NCBI RefSeq assembly: GCF_947090785.1
Contig: NZ_OX352320.1
Span: 3,089,001 to 3,153,000, forward strand
Reading direction: 5' to 3'
Length of the DNA stretch: 64,000 nt
DNA from: Rheinheimera sp. MM224
Lineage (GTDB): Bacteria > Pseudomonadota > Gammaproteobacteria > Enterobacterales > Alteromonadaceae
The notes beneath the pieces are model-generated. The model saw only the letters and a program-made list of their open reading frames with translations, searched no databases and had not been told where the DNA came from. Positions within the stretch are counted from its first letter, which is position 1. Each line of letters opens with the position of its first letter. Both the position numbers and the translations under genes were made by a program. Positions 35,306 to 44,018 of this stretch are shown piece after piece.

Positions 35306-36844
35306 ATGAAAATCAGTCCACTTCTGTTGCTCAGCTTGTGCCTGAGTGCAACGAGTTTAAGCCTTGCAGTTCAGGCCGAAGACGCCAAAGCCGCAAAAAA
35401 CACTACAGTACAAATAGACGCCGATTCAGTAGTTGTGACAGAACATGAAACCACAGTGCTGGATAATGACTTCAGTTACAAAGCCTACACCGGCACTCAG
35501 CCCGTATGGAATGAACAAGGCGAACCTACAGCCGCTATTTTTTATACTTATTACGAACGTCAGGATGTCAAAGACAGAAAAAGCCGCCCTCTGCTGATTT
35601 CCTTTAACGGCGGCCCGGGTTCTGCTTCAGTCTGGATGCAAATTGCTTACACCGGCCCTAAAGCGCTGAATGTAGATAGCGAAGGTTACCCACTACAACC
35701 TTATGGCGTAAAACAAAACCCATATTCAGTGCTGGATACGGCAGATATCGTCTTTGTAAACCCTGTGAATACAGCCTATTCCCGAGTATTACCTGGTAAA
35801 GACGGCAAAATGCCAAGCCAGGATCAGCAACAAAAAATGTTTTTTGGTGTCAATGCGGATATCAAATACCTGGCCGAGTGGGTTAATACCTTTGTCAGTC
35901 GCTACAACAGATGGGAATCACCTAAGTACCTGATAGGCGAAAGCTATGGCACAACACGGGTATCGGGTTTAGCTTTAGCGCTGCAAAACCAACAGTGGAT
36001 GTACTTAAACGGCGTAGTGCTGGTGTCCCCTACTGAAATAGGTATTAAACGTGATGGTCCTGTTGATGTTGCTAACCGCCTGCCGTACTTTGCCGCCACA
36101 GCCTGGTATCATAAGGCGCTGAGTAGCGATTTACAGCAAAAAGATTTAACCGACTATCTGCCGGAAGTAGAAGAGTTTACGCTCAACACTTACTTACCTG
36201 CTTTAGCCAAAGGTAACTCTTTACCACAAGCTGAAAAACAACAAATTGCAGAGCAAGTGGCGAAATATTCAGGTTTATCTGTCAAAGCTGTGCTGCAAAA
36301 TAACCTGGATATTAATACCGACTTTTTCTGGAAAGAATTGCTGCGTGAACGCGGCCAGACCGTCGGCCGTTTAGACTCACGTTATTTGGGTATCGACAAA
36401 AAAGATGCTGGCTCAGAGCCGGATTACAACGCTGAGCTGACCTCATGGCTGCACTCTTTTACTCCAGCTATTAATAACTACCTGAAAAACGAGCTGAATT
36501 ACAAAACCGACGTGAAATACAATATGTTCGGTAATGTGCACCCGTGGGACAGAAGCAATGACAATACAGGCGAAAACCTGCGTCAGGCCATGGCTCAAAA
36601 CCCCTACCTGCATGTGATGACTCAATCGGGTTACTACGACGGCGCCACCAACTATTTTGATGCAAAATACAATATGTGGCAGTTGGACCCAAGTGGCAAA
36701 ATGAAAGACAGATTAAGCTTTAAAGGCTATCGCAGCGGTCATATGATGTACCTGCGTTACGACGACTTACGTCAGTCGAACCAGGACTTACGTGACTTTA
36801 TCAAAGCCACTTTACCCAAGCCGGCTCAACCTGCTAAGTATTGA
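35306..36844 (+). CDS. Serine carboxypeptidase (S10 family), exported
   Basis: A 512-residue exported peptidase removing C-terminal residues. The ATG at 35306 is followed by a signal peptide (MKISPLLLLSLCLSATSLS, cleaved near VQA) and has AGGAAA upstream; an earlier ATG at 35291 adds five residues. Catalytic elements: oxyanion FNGGPGSASVW, serine in LIGESYGTTR (near 213), aspartate in GYYDGATNYF (near 445), and histidine in RSGHMMY (near 478). S10 enzymes are uncommon in bacteria outside proteolytic environmental groups. A strong terminator follows. Confidence 0.92.
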   Translation: MKISPLLLLSLCLSATSLSLAVQAEDAKAAKNTTVQIDADSVVVTEHETTVLDNDFSYKAYTGTQPVWNEQGEPTAAIFYTYYERQDVKDRKSRPLLISFNGGPGSASVWMQIAYTGPKALNVDSEGYPLQPYGVKQNPYSVLDTADIVFVNPVNTAYSRVLPGKDGKMPSQDQQQKMFFGVNADIKYLAEWVNTFVSRYNRWESPKYLIGESYGTTRVSGLALALQNQQWMYLNGVVLVSPTEIGIKRDGPVDVANRLPYFAATAWYHKALSSDLQQKDLTDYLPEVEEFTLNTYLPALAKGNSLPQAEKQQIAEQVAKYSGLSVKAVLQNNLDINTDFFWKELLRERGQTVGRLDSRYLGIDKKDAGSEPDYNAELTSWLHSFTPAINNYLKNELNYKTDVKYNMFGNVHPWDRSNDNTGENLRQAMAQNPYLHVMTQSGYYDGATNYFDAKYNMWQLDPSGKMKDRLSFKGYRSGHMMYLRYDDLRQSNQDLRDFIKATLPKPAQPAKY

Positions 36845-36859
36845 TGTGGATTTATTTAG

Positions 36860-36881
36860 AAAGGACCTTCGGGTCCTTTTT
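36860..36881 (+). terminator. Rho-independent terminator of the S10 peptidase gene
   Basis: AAAGGACC, TTCG tetraloop, GGTCC, then TTTTT. Confidence 0.92.
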
Positions 36882-36918
36882 AATGACTGCTGTAGGGTGC
36901 AATCGCCGCGAAGATTAT

Positions 36919-37335
36919 CTAGCCGTAGCGCTGCCTTAACTCAGTGATTGAACCGGCAATCAGTTGTTCCAGCACAAAGCTATCAAGATCAGCCAACTGC
37001 TTAAAGTACAGGCAAGACTTACCCATTTTGTGCTTGCCCAGTCTGGTCAATAAAGCTTGTTGTTCCTCACTATCCACCGACAGATAGAGCACCAGATCCC
37101 GGCCACGAATGGCGAATCCAGTCAAAGGCGCTTCTCCGCTGCGCCCACTGTCGTAGGTATAGCTGTAGGAGCCATAACCCACTATGCTCGGCCCCCACAT
37201 TTTTGCAGACTGCCCTGTCAGTTTTTCAAGCAAAGCCATCAAAGCATGACAATCGTTGCCTTGTTGCGCTTGGGCTCTTGAAGCTATGTAATCACCGACA
37301 CTGGCGTCTGTTGCTTTAGTTTTGTTTTCAGTCAT
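36919..37335 (-). CDS. DUF1801 domain protein
   Basis: A 138-residue cytosolic protein of the DUF1801/YdhG-like fold. The GPSIVGYGSYSYTYDSGRSGEAP region and the ARRDLVLYLS-type segment (here GRDLVLYLSVD) are characteristic, followed by KHKMGKSCLYFKQLADLD. Function is unknown. No partner gene is obvious. It faces the S10 peptidase gene across its terminator. Confidence 0.82.
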   Translation of the reverse strand: MTENKTKATDASVGDYIASRAQAQQGNDCHALMALLEKLTGQSAKMWGPSIVGYGSYSYTYDSGRSGEAPLTGFAIRGRDLVLYLSVDSEEQQALLTRLGKHKMGKSCLYFKQLADLDSFVLEQLIAGSITELRQRYG

Positions 37336-37469
37336 ACAAATAATCCGTGATGGTGAATAATCAGGGCTGTAACTCTAGTCAGAATAGCTGGCCATCAACA
37401 CTATGAAAACTCATCGACTTCATTAAAACAACTTAGTAGCGCTGGCTAGCACCTGACAACAGATTCTTA

Positions 37470-37874
37470 TCAGCCGCGACAATAGCCTTCTCCAACCTTA
37501 ACGACCAGGCAGTTTGACTTGTCCATCAACCACTTCATACCTGTATCTGGTCCAGATCCCGGCGTTATGCTTTCCGTAATGCCGTCACGTTCGAAGCTGA
37601 GTCCGCTTTGGGTACTGACAGCATCAAAGATACGGACAGCATCGAGATCGCGGATCGCAACTTTATACTTATCGCCCTCTTGCAAAATCTCAAGATGGGT
37701 GCCTTCAGGGCCTGTCCACTTGCCAAGCCAAGCGTCCGCGGCCCTCTTCTCGATCACCGCAGAGTTCGGCGCTGTGGTGTTTTCAGTCAGAGCTGCTGAA
37801 GGCGTCTGAGCTGCTTTATCGCAGGCTGCGAGCAAACTCAGAGTAAAAAGTAAGGTGAGCGTTTGGCGGTACAT
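37470..37874 (-). CDS. Hypothetical lipoprotein
   Basis: A 134-residue protein with lipoprotein signal (MYRQTLTLLFTLSLLAACD, Cys18) and a small beta-rich domain (WLGKWTGPEGTHLEIL, KYKVAIRDLDAV, LSFERDGITESI), ending in a cysteine pair (SNCLVVKVGEGYCRG). AGGAGG seven bases before the ATG at 37874 fixes the start. A longer in-frame opening to 38063 has no support. The beta-sandwich pattern resembles small lysozyme-inhibitor-like or lipocalin-like periplasmic domains, but I cannot assign a family. First gene of the accessory patch. Confidence 0.7.
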   Translation of the reverse strand: MYRQTLTLLFTLSLLAACDKAAQTPSAALTENTTAPNSAVIEKRAADAWLGKWTGPEGTHLEILQEGDKYKVAIRDLDAVRIFDAVSTQSGLSFERDGITESITPGSGPDTGMKWLMDKSNCLVVKVGEGYCRG

Positions 37875-38076
37875 GGATGCCTCCTGGTATCTATCAAGAT
37901 TATTTTTTCCCACAAGGTGCTGACCTTGGAGAACGCGTATTACCTCGAAATTTTTCGGCAAGATTAGCCCCAAAGCCAAGGCTGGTATAGCGATTTCGAA
38001 AGCATTGTCTGTTGTGCGGAACACTTGGACGATATGAATACAATGTGTTGCTTTCAAAATCACAATGGCAAGATGG

Positions 38077-38100
38077 AAGACTTGTCACCGAAGTTTCTCA
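38077..38100 (-). repeat. Short interspersed motif, copy 1
   Basis: AAGACTTGTCACCGAAGTTT followed by CTCA, 16-39 bases beyond the stop of the 38116-38490 lipoprotein. It shares most positions with the copy at 38583. Confidence 0.45.
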
Positions 38101-38115
38101 GTACCAGTAGTAAAT

Positions 38116-38490
38116 CTACTCTGAGTTAGTTTTACAGGTGACAATGCCAGCGACGACCGGGATGCTTAAAGATATCGGGGTGTATGTTGACCCTGCCATA
38201 ACCGCACTATCCTTATTCGTCATATTGTTATTTTTTTCAAAAGTGTATTCTCCATTGCATAACTCTTTCGCTCTGCGATGCCAATACTGGTCAATCTTCT
38301 CTATCGAAGTAACGCTATTTCCTTTATAGGTCAGTTCAAATTTGCCCTCTCCAATCTGTTTGTCACTATAACCGCCCACTTTATCCCACGCGCTTTCTTT
38401 GTCATAAGGTGTTTCCCACGCGACCATTCGCGCACAACCAGAGATGGCTAAAAAAGTGAGTAACATCAGAGGGCTAAATATTTTCTTCAT
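38116..38490 (-). CDS. Hypothetical lipoprotein
   Basis: A 124-residue lipoprotein: signal MKKIFSPLMLLTFLAISGC with the lipid cysteine at residue 19. The body has KFELTYKGNSVTS and YWHRRAKELCNG, which recalls a family of small alphaproteobacterial and gammaproteobacterial lipoproteins with a strand-then-helix-then-Cys pattern. A hydrophobic near-C-terminal stretch (TPISLSIPVVAGIVTC) precedes the end. AAGG precedes the ATG. Function unknown. It is part of the AT-rich accessory patch. Confidence 0.65.
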   Translation of the reverse strand: MKKIFSPLMLLTFLAISGCARMVAWETPYDKESAWDKVGGYSDKQIGEGKFELTYKGNSVTSIEKIDQYWHRRAKELCNGEYTFEKNNNMTNKDSAVMAGSTYTPISLSIPVVAGIVTCKTNSE

Positions 38491-38582
38491 TAATGATTAC
38501 CTTTTATTAAATGCTACAACTGCGATTCAATGAATCAAGTACTACTTCTGTTCGTGCAAATTTAGGGCAGCTCCAAAGGTGC

Positions 38583-38607
38583 AAGACCTGTCACCGGAGA
38601 TTCCGCT
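38583..38607 (-). repeat. Short interspersed motif, copy 2
   Basis: AAGACCTGTCACCGGAGATT then CCGCT, touching the stop of the following minus-strand gene. Related to copy 1 at 38077. Similar phrases are common around REP/RAYT-type elements in this bacterial group, as far as I recall. Confidence 0.45.
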
Positions 38608-38828
38608 TAGTTGATCAATGAAATACCAATTTGCTCCGCCCAGCCAGTCAATCCCAACGCTTTAGCCGCTTTAACTAACGCAGCCTTTTCATCCACTGAA
38701 GCGCTTTGGATAATAGATGCCACCTCTTCAACAATTTTTAAATCATCGTCTTCAGTGAACTCTGCAGCGTTTCTATCGCTTCCCAAATATTGAATTGCAA
38801 TGACCAATGCTCTACTCAGTGAATCCAT
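38607..38828 (-). CDS. Small hypothetical helical protein
   Basis: A 73-residue acidic, helix-rich protein (MDSLSRALVIAIQYLGSD, TEDDDLKIVEEVASII, KAALVKAAKALGLTGWAE). No cysteines or membrane span. AAGGA precedes the ATG. I do not recognise it; the two-helix layout might suit a protein-binding or immunity-type role, but nothing in the sequence proves that. Confidence 0.6.
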   Translation of the reverse strand: MDSLSRALVIAIQYLGSDRNAAEFTEDDDLKIVEEVASIIQSASVDEKAALVKAAKALGLTGWAEQIGISLIN

Positions 38829-38933
38829 CGAGAAATCCTTCCGTTCATTTAATATGGTTAAGGAAGGGCTTTAGCCCATCCCGGCAATTGGAACGAGCGA
38901 TTTGAACCAGTTGCTGGGTCACACGAAGAAGAC

Positions 38934-39359
38934 TTAAAACGGAAACTCATCGTGCCGCGTGACAACGGGAATATCTCCGTCACTTATCAGTACATGCTCA
39001 AGGATATCAATAACGTTCAGGATATCTTTCGATAAATCAATATTTCTTAATTTAGTCCAAGACCACTTAGTGCTCTTTCGTATAGAAGGCATCAGCACGT
39101 ACCTATCGGGATGTCCGGGAGCGTTAGTATCTGAATAAATACACAATGCCATTTTGAAGTTATTGTGCACAACCTCCAACCACCAGCCCCAATCTTCATT
39201 ACAGAAGGACGGAACGCTGATCCCTACTTGAGGAAGTTCAGTTTCCAAATATTGGCAGAGAGCCTTGCCATACATTCGCTCATTCGTGATTTCCTCGTCT
39301 TCTCCTTCGAGAATCGGGAATTTTTTTGTTTCAATCAAAATACAGGATTGTGGAATCAA
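38934..39359 (-). CDS. Hypothetical protein with EDWGWWLEV motif
   Basis: About 141 residues. The TTG at 39359 follows AAGGAGG at a nine-base spacing, a better start than the in-frame ATG at 39455, which would add 32 basic residues. The body includes ERMYGKALCQYLETELPQ, then NEDWGWWLEVVHNNFKM and CIYSDTNAPGHPDRYV, a pattern seen in uncharacterised small proteins scattered among proteobacteria. No catalytic motif is evident. It ends the accessory patch. Confidence 0.55.
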   Translation of the reverse strand: MIPQSCILIETKKFPILEGEDEEITNERMYGKALCQYLETELPQVGISVPSFCNEDWGWWLEVVHNNFKMALCIYSDTNAPGHPDRYVLMPSIRKSTKWSWTKLRNIDLSKDILNVIDILEHVLISDGDIPVVTRHDEFPF

Positions 39360-39622
39360 TGCGTTATCCCTCCTTAGATCACACAATTTGATAAAGGCTT
39401 TAGCCCGCGAAACGAGAATTTCTCTGCCATGTCTTATAATTTTTATTGGTACCAAACTAGCGCCTATGTACCTCTATTTCAATATGTTTTTTTGAAATAG
39501 CGAACATGATGACCGACAAAACCCACACAGGCTGCACACTTATAAATGGATTTTTTACTCAAGCCCATGTGTTAAAGAGGAATCTATAAAGCTCTAGAGG
39601 TGACTCAGTTTGAGCTTTTCCC

Positions 39623-40351
39623 CTACTGATTCAACTCCGCAAAGTACTTTAGCTGCAGTTGGCTAAATAACTCTGACTGTTTTACCTCAGCCAGTGCCTG
39701 GTTAAAGCGCTCCGCGACTTCTGGTGTGCGGGCTAACATATGGTAGTGATTCACCTGAAAGAAATTCAGGATCTTTAAACTATCGTCGTTGGGGGCGGTT
39801 TGGCGGTAGTAATGCAAGAAGATATTTCTGTCCATCACCAGCACATCTACCCGATTTTTTAATAACAAAGCCGGCAGTTGATGTTGATCGACCACTTCCA
39901 GATAACTGGCGGTTTTCGTGGTTGCTTCTACATAATCCGGCGGTAAAAACTGGCGGGCATTTTGAAAGGCCATCACACGAAGGCCTATCAGATCACTCAA
40001 GCTTAATAACTCTTTATGCAGATCTTTGCGGACAATCAAAATATTCTGGTAACTGATATAGGACTGGGTGGCAAAAAAGCCCTGTGGAGTGCTGCGCTGC
40101 AAGGACACTAAATCGGCCTGACCGTCCTGAAATAAGGTGAACAACCTGCCGTTGGGTACATGAATAAACTGGCTGTCAAAACCCATACGTTTAACCACGG
40201 CACTGAGTAATTCCAGTTCGTAGCCGGTTTGAGTCGCCATTTTTATATAAGGAGGTTTTTCCACTCCGACTAAAAGCTGCAGCTGCTGCGCCTTTGCAGG
40301 AGCAGCCATGAAGGCAACACAGATCATTCCCAGATACAGCAGTTGTTGCAT
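39623..40351 (-). CDS. Orphan periplasmic binding protein (SBP family 3 fold)
   Basis: A 242-residue exported protein. Signal peptide MQQLLYLGMICVAFMAAP (cleaved near AKA) from the ATG at 40351; a GTG nine bases upstream is possible. The fold begins with LLVGVEKPPYIKMAT and TGYELELLSAVVKRMGF, and has the hinge region IGLRVMAFQNARQFLP and DVLVMDRNIFLHYYR. There is no ABC permease nearby. It is the third solitary binding protein in the window, divergent from a TonB receptor. Confidence 0.7.
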   Translation of the reverse strand: MQQLLYLGMICVAFMAAPAKAQQLQLLVGVEKPPYIKMATQTGYELELLSAVVKRMGFDSQFIHVPNGRLFTLFQDGQADLVSLQRSTPQGFFATQSYISYQNILIVRKDLHKELLSLSDLIGLRVMAFQNARQFLPPDYVEATTKTASYLEVVDQHQLPALLLKNRVDVLVMDRNIFLHYYRQTAPNDDSLKILNFFQVNHYHMLARTPEVAERFNQALAEVKQSELFSQLQLKYFAELNQ

Positions 40352-40566
40352 CGAACTCACCTTCTACAACCGAACTTCAGCATAGGCTAAACTCCTGTTC
40401 AAACTCCAGTTTTTTCTTTGTTCAGGCCATAAATCAGACAATCCTGTTTTCATAAAACTTACATCTGAATTACTTCATTTTGTCATCGACCTTTCACTGC
40501 AATGTCATCAGACCTCTCCAGAATAATGGCGTTTTCTTCAATTCAAACAACAAAATGGAGTTCCAC

Positions 40567-42906
40567 GTGGCATTACATCACAAACATCTGCTCGCTTTGG
40601 CAGTGAGTTCAGCCTTAGGTTTATCGGCATCCGTTGTCGCAGAAGAAGCCGCAGTTGCTGCAGCTGAAGAGCAGGAAGTCGAAGTGTTGGCCATTACCGG
40701 CAAACGCATCAGTTATGCCAATAACAGTACAGACGAAGCCATTAAAAATACCAAAGCTCCAATAGGCAACGTGCTGGATTTAGTCAGCCAGTTACCTGGT
40801 ATTAGCGTAGGCCAAGGCGACGCTTTTGGTGGTGACGACTGGTCAACAACCATCTCCATGCGCGGTTTTAACGTCAACCTGAACGAGCAGCAACTGGGTA
40901 TTACCGTAGACGGTTTACCTAATGGTGGCTCTGGTTATGGCGGTGGCAGTAAAGCTAACCGTTACCTGGACACAGAAAACACCGCTTATGTAGAAGTGGG
41001 CCAGGGCACATCGGATATCGCCTCCGCTTCTTTAGATGCGCTGGGCGGTACCTTAAACTTTGTGTCTAATAACCCGCTGGCCGAAGAAAACCTGTCAGTC
41101 GGTGTGACAGGCGGCGATCACAATGCACGCCGTTATTACACCCGTTTTGACACAGGCCAGATTGGTGGCAATACCACAGCCTATTTCAGCTTGTCAGACA
41201 GCTTTAACAACAGATGGATAGGTTCAGGCAGCAATGGTTTTACTGACCGACTGCACGGTGAAGTGAAAACTGTCACTGAACTGGAAAACACCACTATTAC
41301 CGCACGTTTTTCTTACGATGACGCTGAAGAAGACAACTACAACACCGTCTCTTTAGCTCAATTTTTCGAAAACCCGGAGTGGGATCGTCTGACCAACGTA
41401 TGGACAGGTAACCCGGATATCGATCAGAACTTTGCTGAAGTTTGGTCGACCTTACGTGAAAACAGCTTCACCTATGTGAAAATTGATACAGATTTATCCG
41501 ACAGCCTGAATCTGACTGTGACGCCTTATGTCCATATGCAATCAGGCCGTGGTGACTGGATGCCTCCGTATCAGGTCTATGTGGAAGATGCTGCCGGTAA
41601 CCGCGTAAGCCGTGGTACAGGCAATGGCAAATTAACGCCTTATCAGTATGTAAATGCAGCAGGTCAACCCATTCTGGATCCAAATGCTGATTTAACAGGT
41701 GCTACCCGCGTATCCTCATACCGCCATACTCATTACGAAAAAGACCGTTACGGTCTGACTTCTGAATTGAAGTGGAGCCTGGATAACCATGAGCTGCGTT
41801 TAGGTGCCTGGCTGGAACAGCAAGACCGTGACGAAAGCCGCGACTGGCACAACGTGATTGACCCAAAACAGTACCACTATTTCGACAATCAGCCGTACTG
41901 GGTGCATTACGATCGTAGTTATGAAACTGACACACAGAAAATTTACCTGCAGGATCAAATCAACTGGAACGACTTAACAGTCACTGTAGGCGTGAAACAG
42001 TTTTATGTGGATGTAAGCCGCAAAGACAATATAGTTGCAGGTAACGAAGGCAAACTCGACAGTGATTCAGATTTATTACCAAGCCTGGGTTTTGTCTATC
42101 GCTTAAACGAAAGCTACGAAGTATTTGGTGGTTACGCTGAAAACTTCAAAGCCATCAGTGATGCGATTTTAGAAACTGATCAGGATTTTGGCTCACTGGA
42201 AGCTGAAACTGCGGAAAACATCGACTTAGGTTTACGTTATTTTGGCGATGACTTAAGCCTGTCTTTCACCTATTACGACGTGCAGTTTGATAACCGTATC
42301 ACCTTCCTGCAGCCTGGCGCGAATGGTGGTGGCCCGGATTACCTGAACGAGTTAGATGGTACTTATGTCAACGTAGGTGGTATTGAGTCGAACGGTTTAG
42401 AAGCCAGCTTAAACTGGGAATTTATGCAAGGTTGGAGCATCTACAGTGCCTTTACCAGCAATAACGCTGAGTACAGCCAGACCATTAACTCTCAAGTACT
42501 GGATGAAGATGGCAATGTAGTATTAGGCCCGGACGGAAAGCCAGCCATAAACCCTGCTGCTATTTTCGAAGGCAACAAAGTAGCGGGTTCACCAGAAACC
42601 ATGCTGAGCTTGTCACTGCGTTATCAGGGTGACGCTTACCGTGCAGGATTAACCGCCAAACGCACTGACACATACTTTGGCGCTGCTTTAGGTGGCAATA
42701 AAGATGAAATCCCAGCTTCTACTGTGATGGATTTCTATGTCGGCTATAGCAAAGATTTATCCTCTAAAGACATGTTTAAAGGCATAGATCTTTCATTAGT
42801 GCTGAACAACCTGAACGACGAAGATTACTTAGCAGGTGGCCAGGAAGGCGCTTATTACTTAGGTGCTGAACGCACTGCGACTGTGACGTTAAAACTGGAT
42901 TTCTAA
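40567..42906 (+). CDS. TonB-dependent outer-membrane receptor
   Basis: A 779-residue receptor: signal peptide after a GTG at 40567 (ALHHKHLLALAVSSALGLS, cleaved near VVA), plug domain (NVLDLVSQLPGISVGQG, then TTISMRGFNVN), and a 22-strand barrel ending LKLDF. GGAG precedes the GTG at six bases; upstream starts at 40480 or 40555 lack a signal-peptide-like beginning. Barrel phrases such as ETAENIDLGLRYFGDDLSL and GIESNGLEASLNWEF are of the ferric-siderophore type, but the substrate is not certain. No Fur box was seen upstream. A strong terminator follows. Confidence 0.85.
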   Translation: MALHHKHLLALAVSSALGLSASVVAEEAAVAAAEEQEVEVLAITGKRISYANNSTDEAIKNTKAPIGNVLDLVSQLPGISVGQGDAFGGDDWSTTISMRGFNVNLNEQQLGITVDGLPNGGSGYGGGSKANRYLDTENTAYVEVGQGTSDIASASLDALGGTLNFVSNNPLAEENLSVGVTGGDHNARRYYTRFDTGQIGGNTTAYFSLSDSFNNRWIGSGSNGFTDRLHGEVKTVTELENTTITARFSYDDAEEDNYNTVSLAQFFENPEWDRLTNVWTGNPDIDQNFAEVWSTLRENSFTYVKIDTDLSDSLNLTVTPYVHMQSGRGDWMPPYQVYVEDAAGNRVSRGTGNGKLTPYQYVNAAGQPILDPNADLTGATRVSSYRHTHYEKDRYGLTSELKWSLDNHELRLGAWLEQQDRDESRDWHNVIDPKQYHYFDNQPYWVHYDRSYETDTQKIYLQDQINWNDLTVTVGVKQFYVDVSRKDNIVAGNEGKLDSDSDLLPSLGFVYRLNESYEVFGGYAENFKAISDAILETDQDFGSLEAETAENIDLGLRYFGDDLSLSFTYYDVQFDNRITFLQPGANGGGPDYLNELDGTYVNVGGIESNGLEASLNWEFMQGWSIYSAFTSNNAEYSQTINSQVLDEDGNVVLGPDGKPAINPAAIFEGNKVAGSPETMLSLSLRYQGDAYRAGLTAKRTDTYFGAALGGNKDEIPASTVMDFYVGYSKDLSSKDMFKGIDLSLVLNNLNDEDYLAGGQEGAYYLGAERTATVTLKLDF

Positions 42907-42927
42907 GTTAATTCAGAGTGACACAAG

Positions 42928-42956
42928 GCCGGGGCACAAAATGCCCCGGCTTTTTT
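42928..42956 (+). terminator. Rho-independent terminator of the TonB receptor
   Basis: Perfect stem GCCGGGGCA / TGCCCCGGC, five-base loop CAAAA, then TTTTTT. Confidence 0.95.
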
Positions 42957-43169
42957 ATTTTCTTCATGTGTAATGCCTTGCACACAAGCATGTAAAAATT
43001 ACCAGCAACGGGTAAGTTCTACAGTTTACCAGCTGCCCCGCCAAGGATGAAAAATTGATAAACCACTGTTTTTGTTGATTTATATCAATTTGGCACAACC
43101 AGTGCTTTAATTAAGATGCAAAGTGCAGCGTCTTGCTGCATTTCACACTCTTTACTCAGGAGATTTATT

Positions 43170-43493
43170 ATGGCTACTTCACAAAGTGCAACAGAACAAG
43201 CGAAGACGAAAAGCAACAGCGCGTTAAATTCGCCAGTGACGGAAAAGGCTATTGAAGCTGCACATCATGCAGTGGACGCCGTCGCTATTAAAGCAGCTGT
43301 AGCTGAAGATACGCTTCGTAAAACAGCAGCCAGCTCGCAGGAAACGCTGTCGCATAAGCAGGAAGAAATTAAACAGCAACTGCAAATGTCTTACAGTAAA
43401 ACCCGTGAGTTTGCTGCACAGAACCCGCTGGCTACAGCTGGTATAGCCTTTGCTGCTGGTGTACTGCTGACCGCTTTACTGCGTCGTAATTAG
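43170..43493 (+). CDS. YqjD/ElaB-type DUF883 membrane-anchored protein
   Basis: A 107-residue protein: a long amphipathic alanine/lysine helix (EKAIEAAHHAVDAVAIKAA ...) followed by a C-terminal membrane span, REFAAQNPLATAGIAFAAG then VLLTALLRRN, matching the DUF883 family (E. coli YqjD, ElaB, YgaM). Relatives tether ribosomes to the membrane in stationary phase. AGGAG lies before the ATG at 43170. First of a three-gene unit equivalent to yqjD-yqjE-yqjK. Confidence 0.82.
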   Translation: MATSQSATEQAKTKSNSALNSPVTEKAIEAAHHAVDAVAIKAAVAEDTLRKTAASSQETLSHKQEEIKQQLQMSYSKTREFAAQNPLATAGIAFAAGVLLTALLRRN

Positions 43494-43529
43494 GGCCTGA
43501 ACCTGGCCCTACCCGATTAAGGCGGATTT

Positions 43530-44018
43530 ATGCAACATCGCGAAAGCTCTGAAGCTCCTGCGCAAAAACCAGGGCAGCCTGCATCGGCTGCCCTGAGTCA
43601 AAGCGCAGAGCAAGCTCTGGATCAATTGGCGCATCTCGCCGCTCTTGGCAATTCAGTCAAACAGGCTTACGCCGGTCAGCTGAAACTGACAGGACAAATA
43701 GCAACAGCAGAATGGCAACTTACCGGACGCAGCCTGACCATAGCTGCTGCTCTGGTCGTCTGTTTTGGCGCTGGTTTGATTTTGCTCTGGGGCAGTATTT
43801 TGTTGCTGCTGGGATATCTGTTGTTTCAGCTAAGCAGCTCTGTGCTTATTACTGCTGCGGCTTTAGTGCTCTTGCAGTTTGGCTTATTGTTTTGGTGTTG
43901 GCGCAGCCTGGGTTATGTGTTGTCGCAAGTAGGCTTTTCAAATACGTTGCAGCAATTACGTCTTTTATTTTTTGCAGACAAAGTGGAGGACAAAAATGCT
44001 GATCCAACAGCTCATTAG
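43530..44018 (+). CDS. YqjE-like membrane protein (holin-superfamily fold)
   Basis: A 162-residue protein: a glutamine/alanine-rich cytosolic N-terminus, then two close membrane helices (LTIAAALVVCFGAGLILLW and VLITAAALVLLQFGLLFW), matching the YqjE / phage-holin 3_6 layout. Function unknown. It lies 36 bases after the YqjD-like gene and overlaps the next gene by 23 bases. Confidence 0.72.
   Translation: MQHRESSEAPAQKPGQPASAALSQSAEQALDQLAHLAALGNSVKQAYAGQLKLTGQIATAEWQLTGRSLTIAAALVVCFGAGLILLWGSILLLLGYLLFQLSSSVLITAAALVLLQFGLLFWCWRSLGYVLSQVGFSNTLQQLRLLFFADKVEDKNADPTAH

Noticed and set aside
36890..36920. GTAGGGTGC phrase as another REP copy
   Set aside because: No hairpin follows the GTAG foot, so it is not counted.
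37400..39600. Possible integron cassette array
   Set aside because: No attC-like R'/L' core sites, no integrase and genes are not each followed by a matching fold; only the short motif at 38077/38583 repeats.
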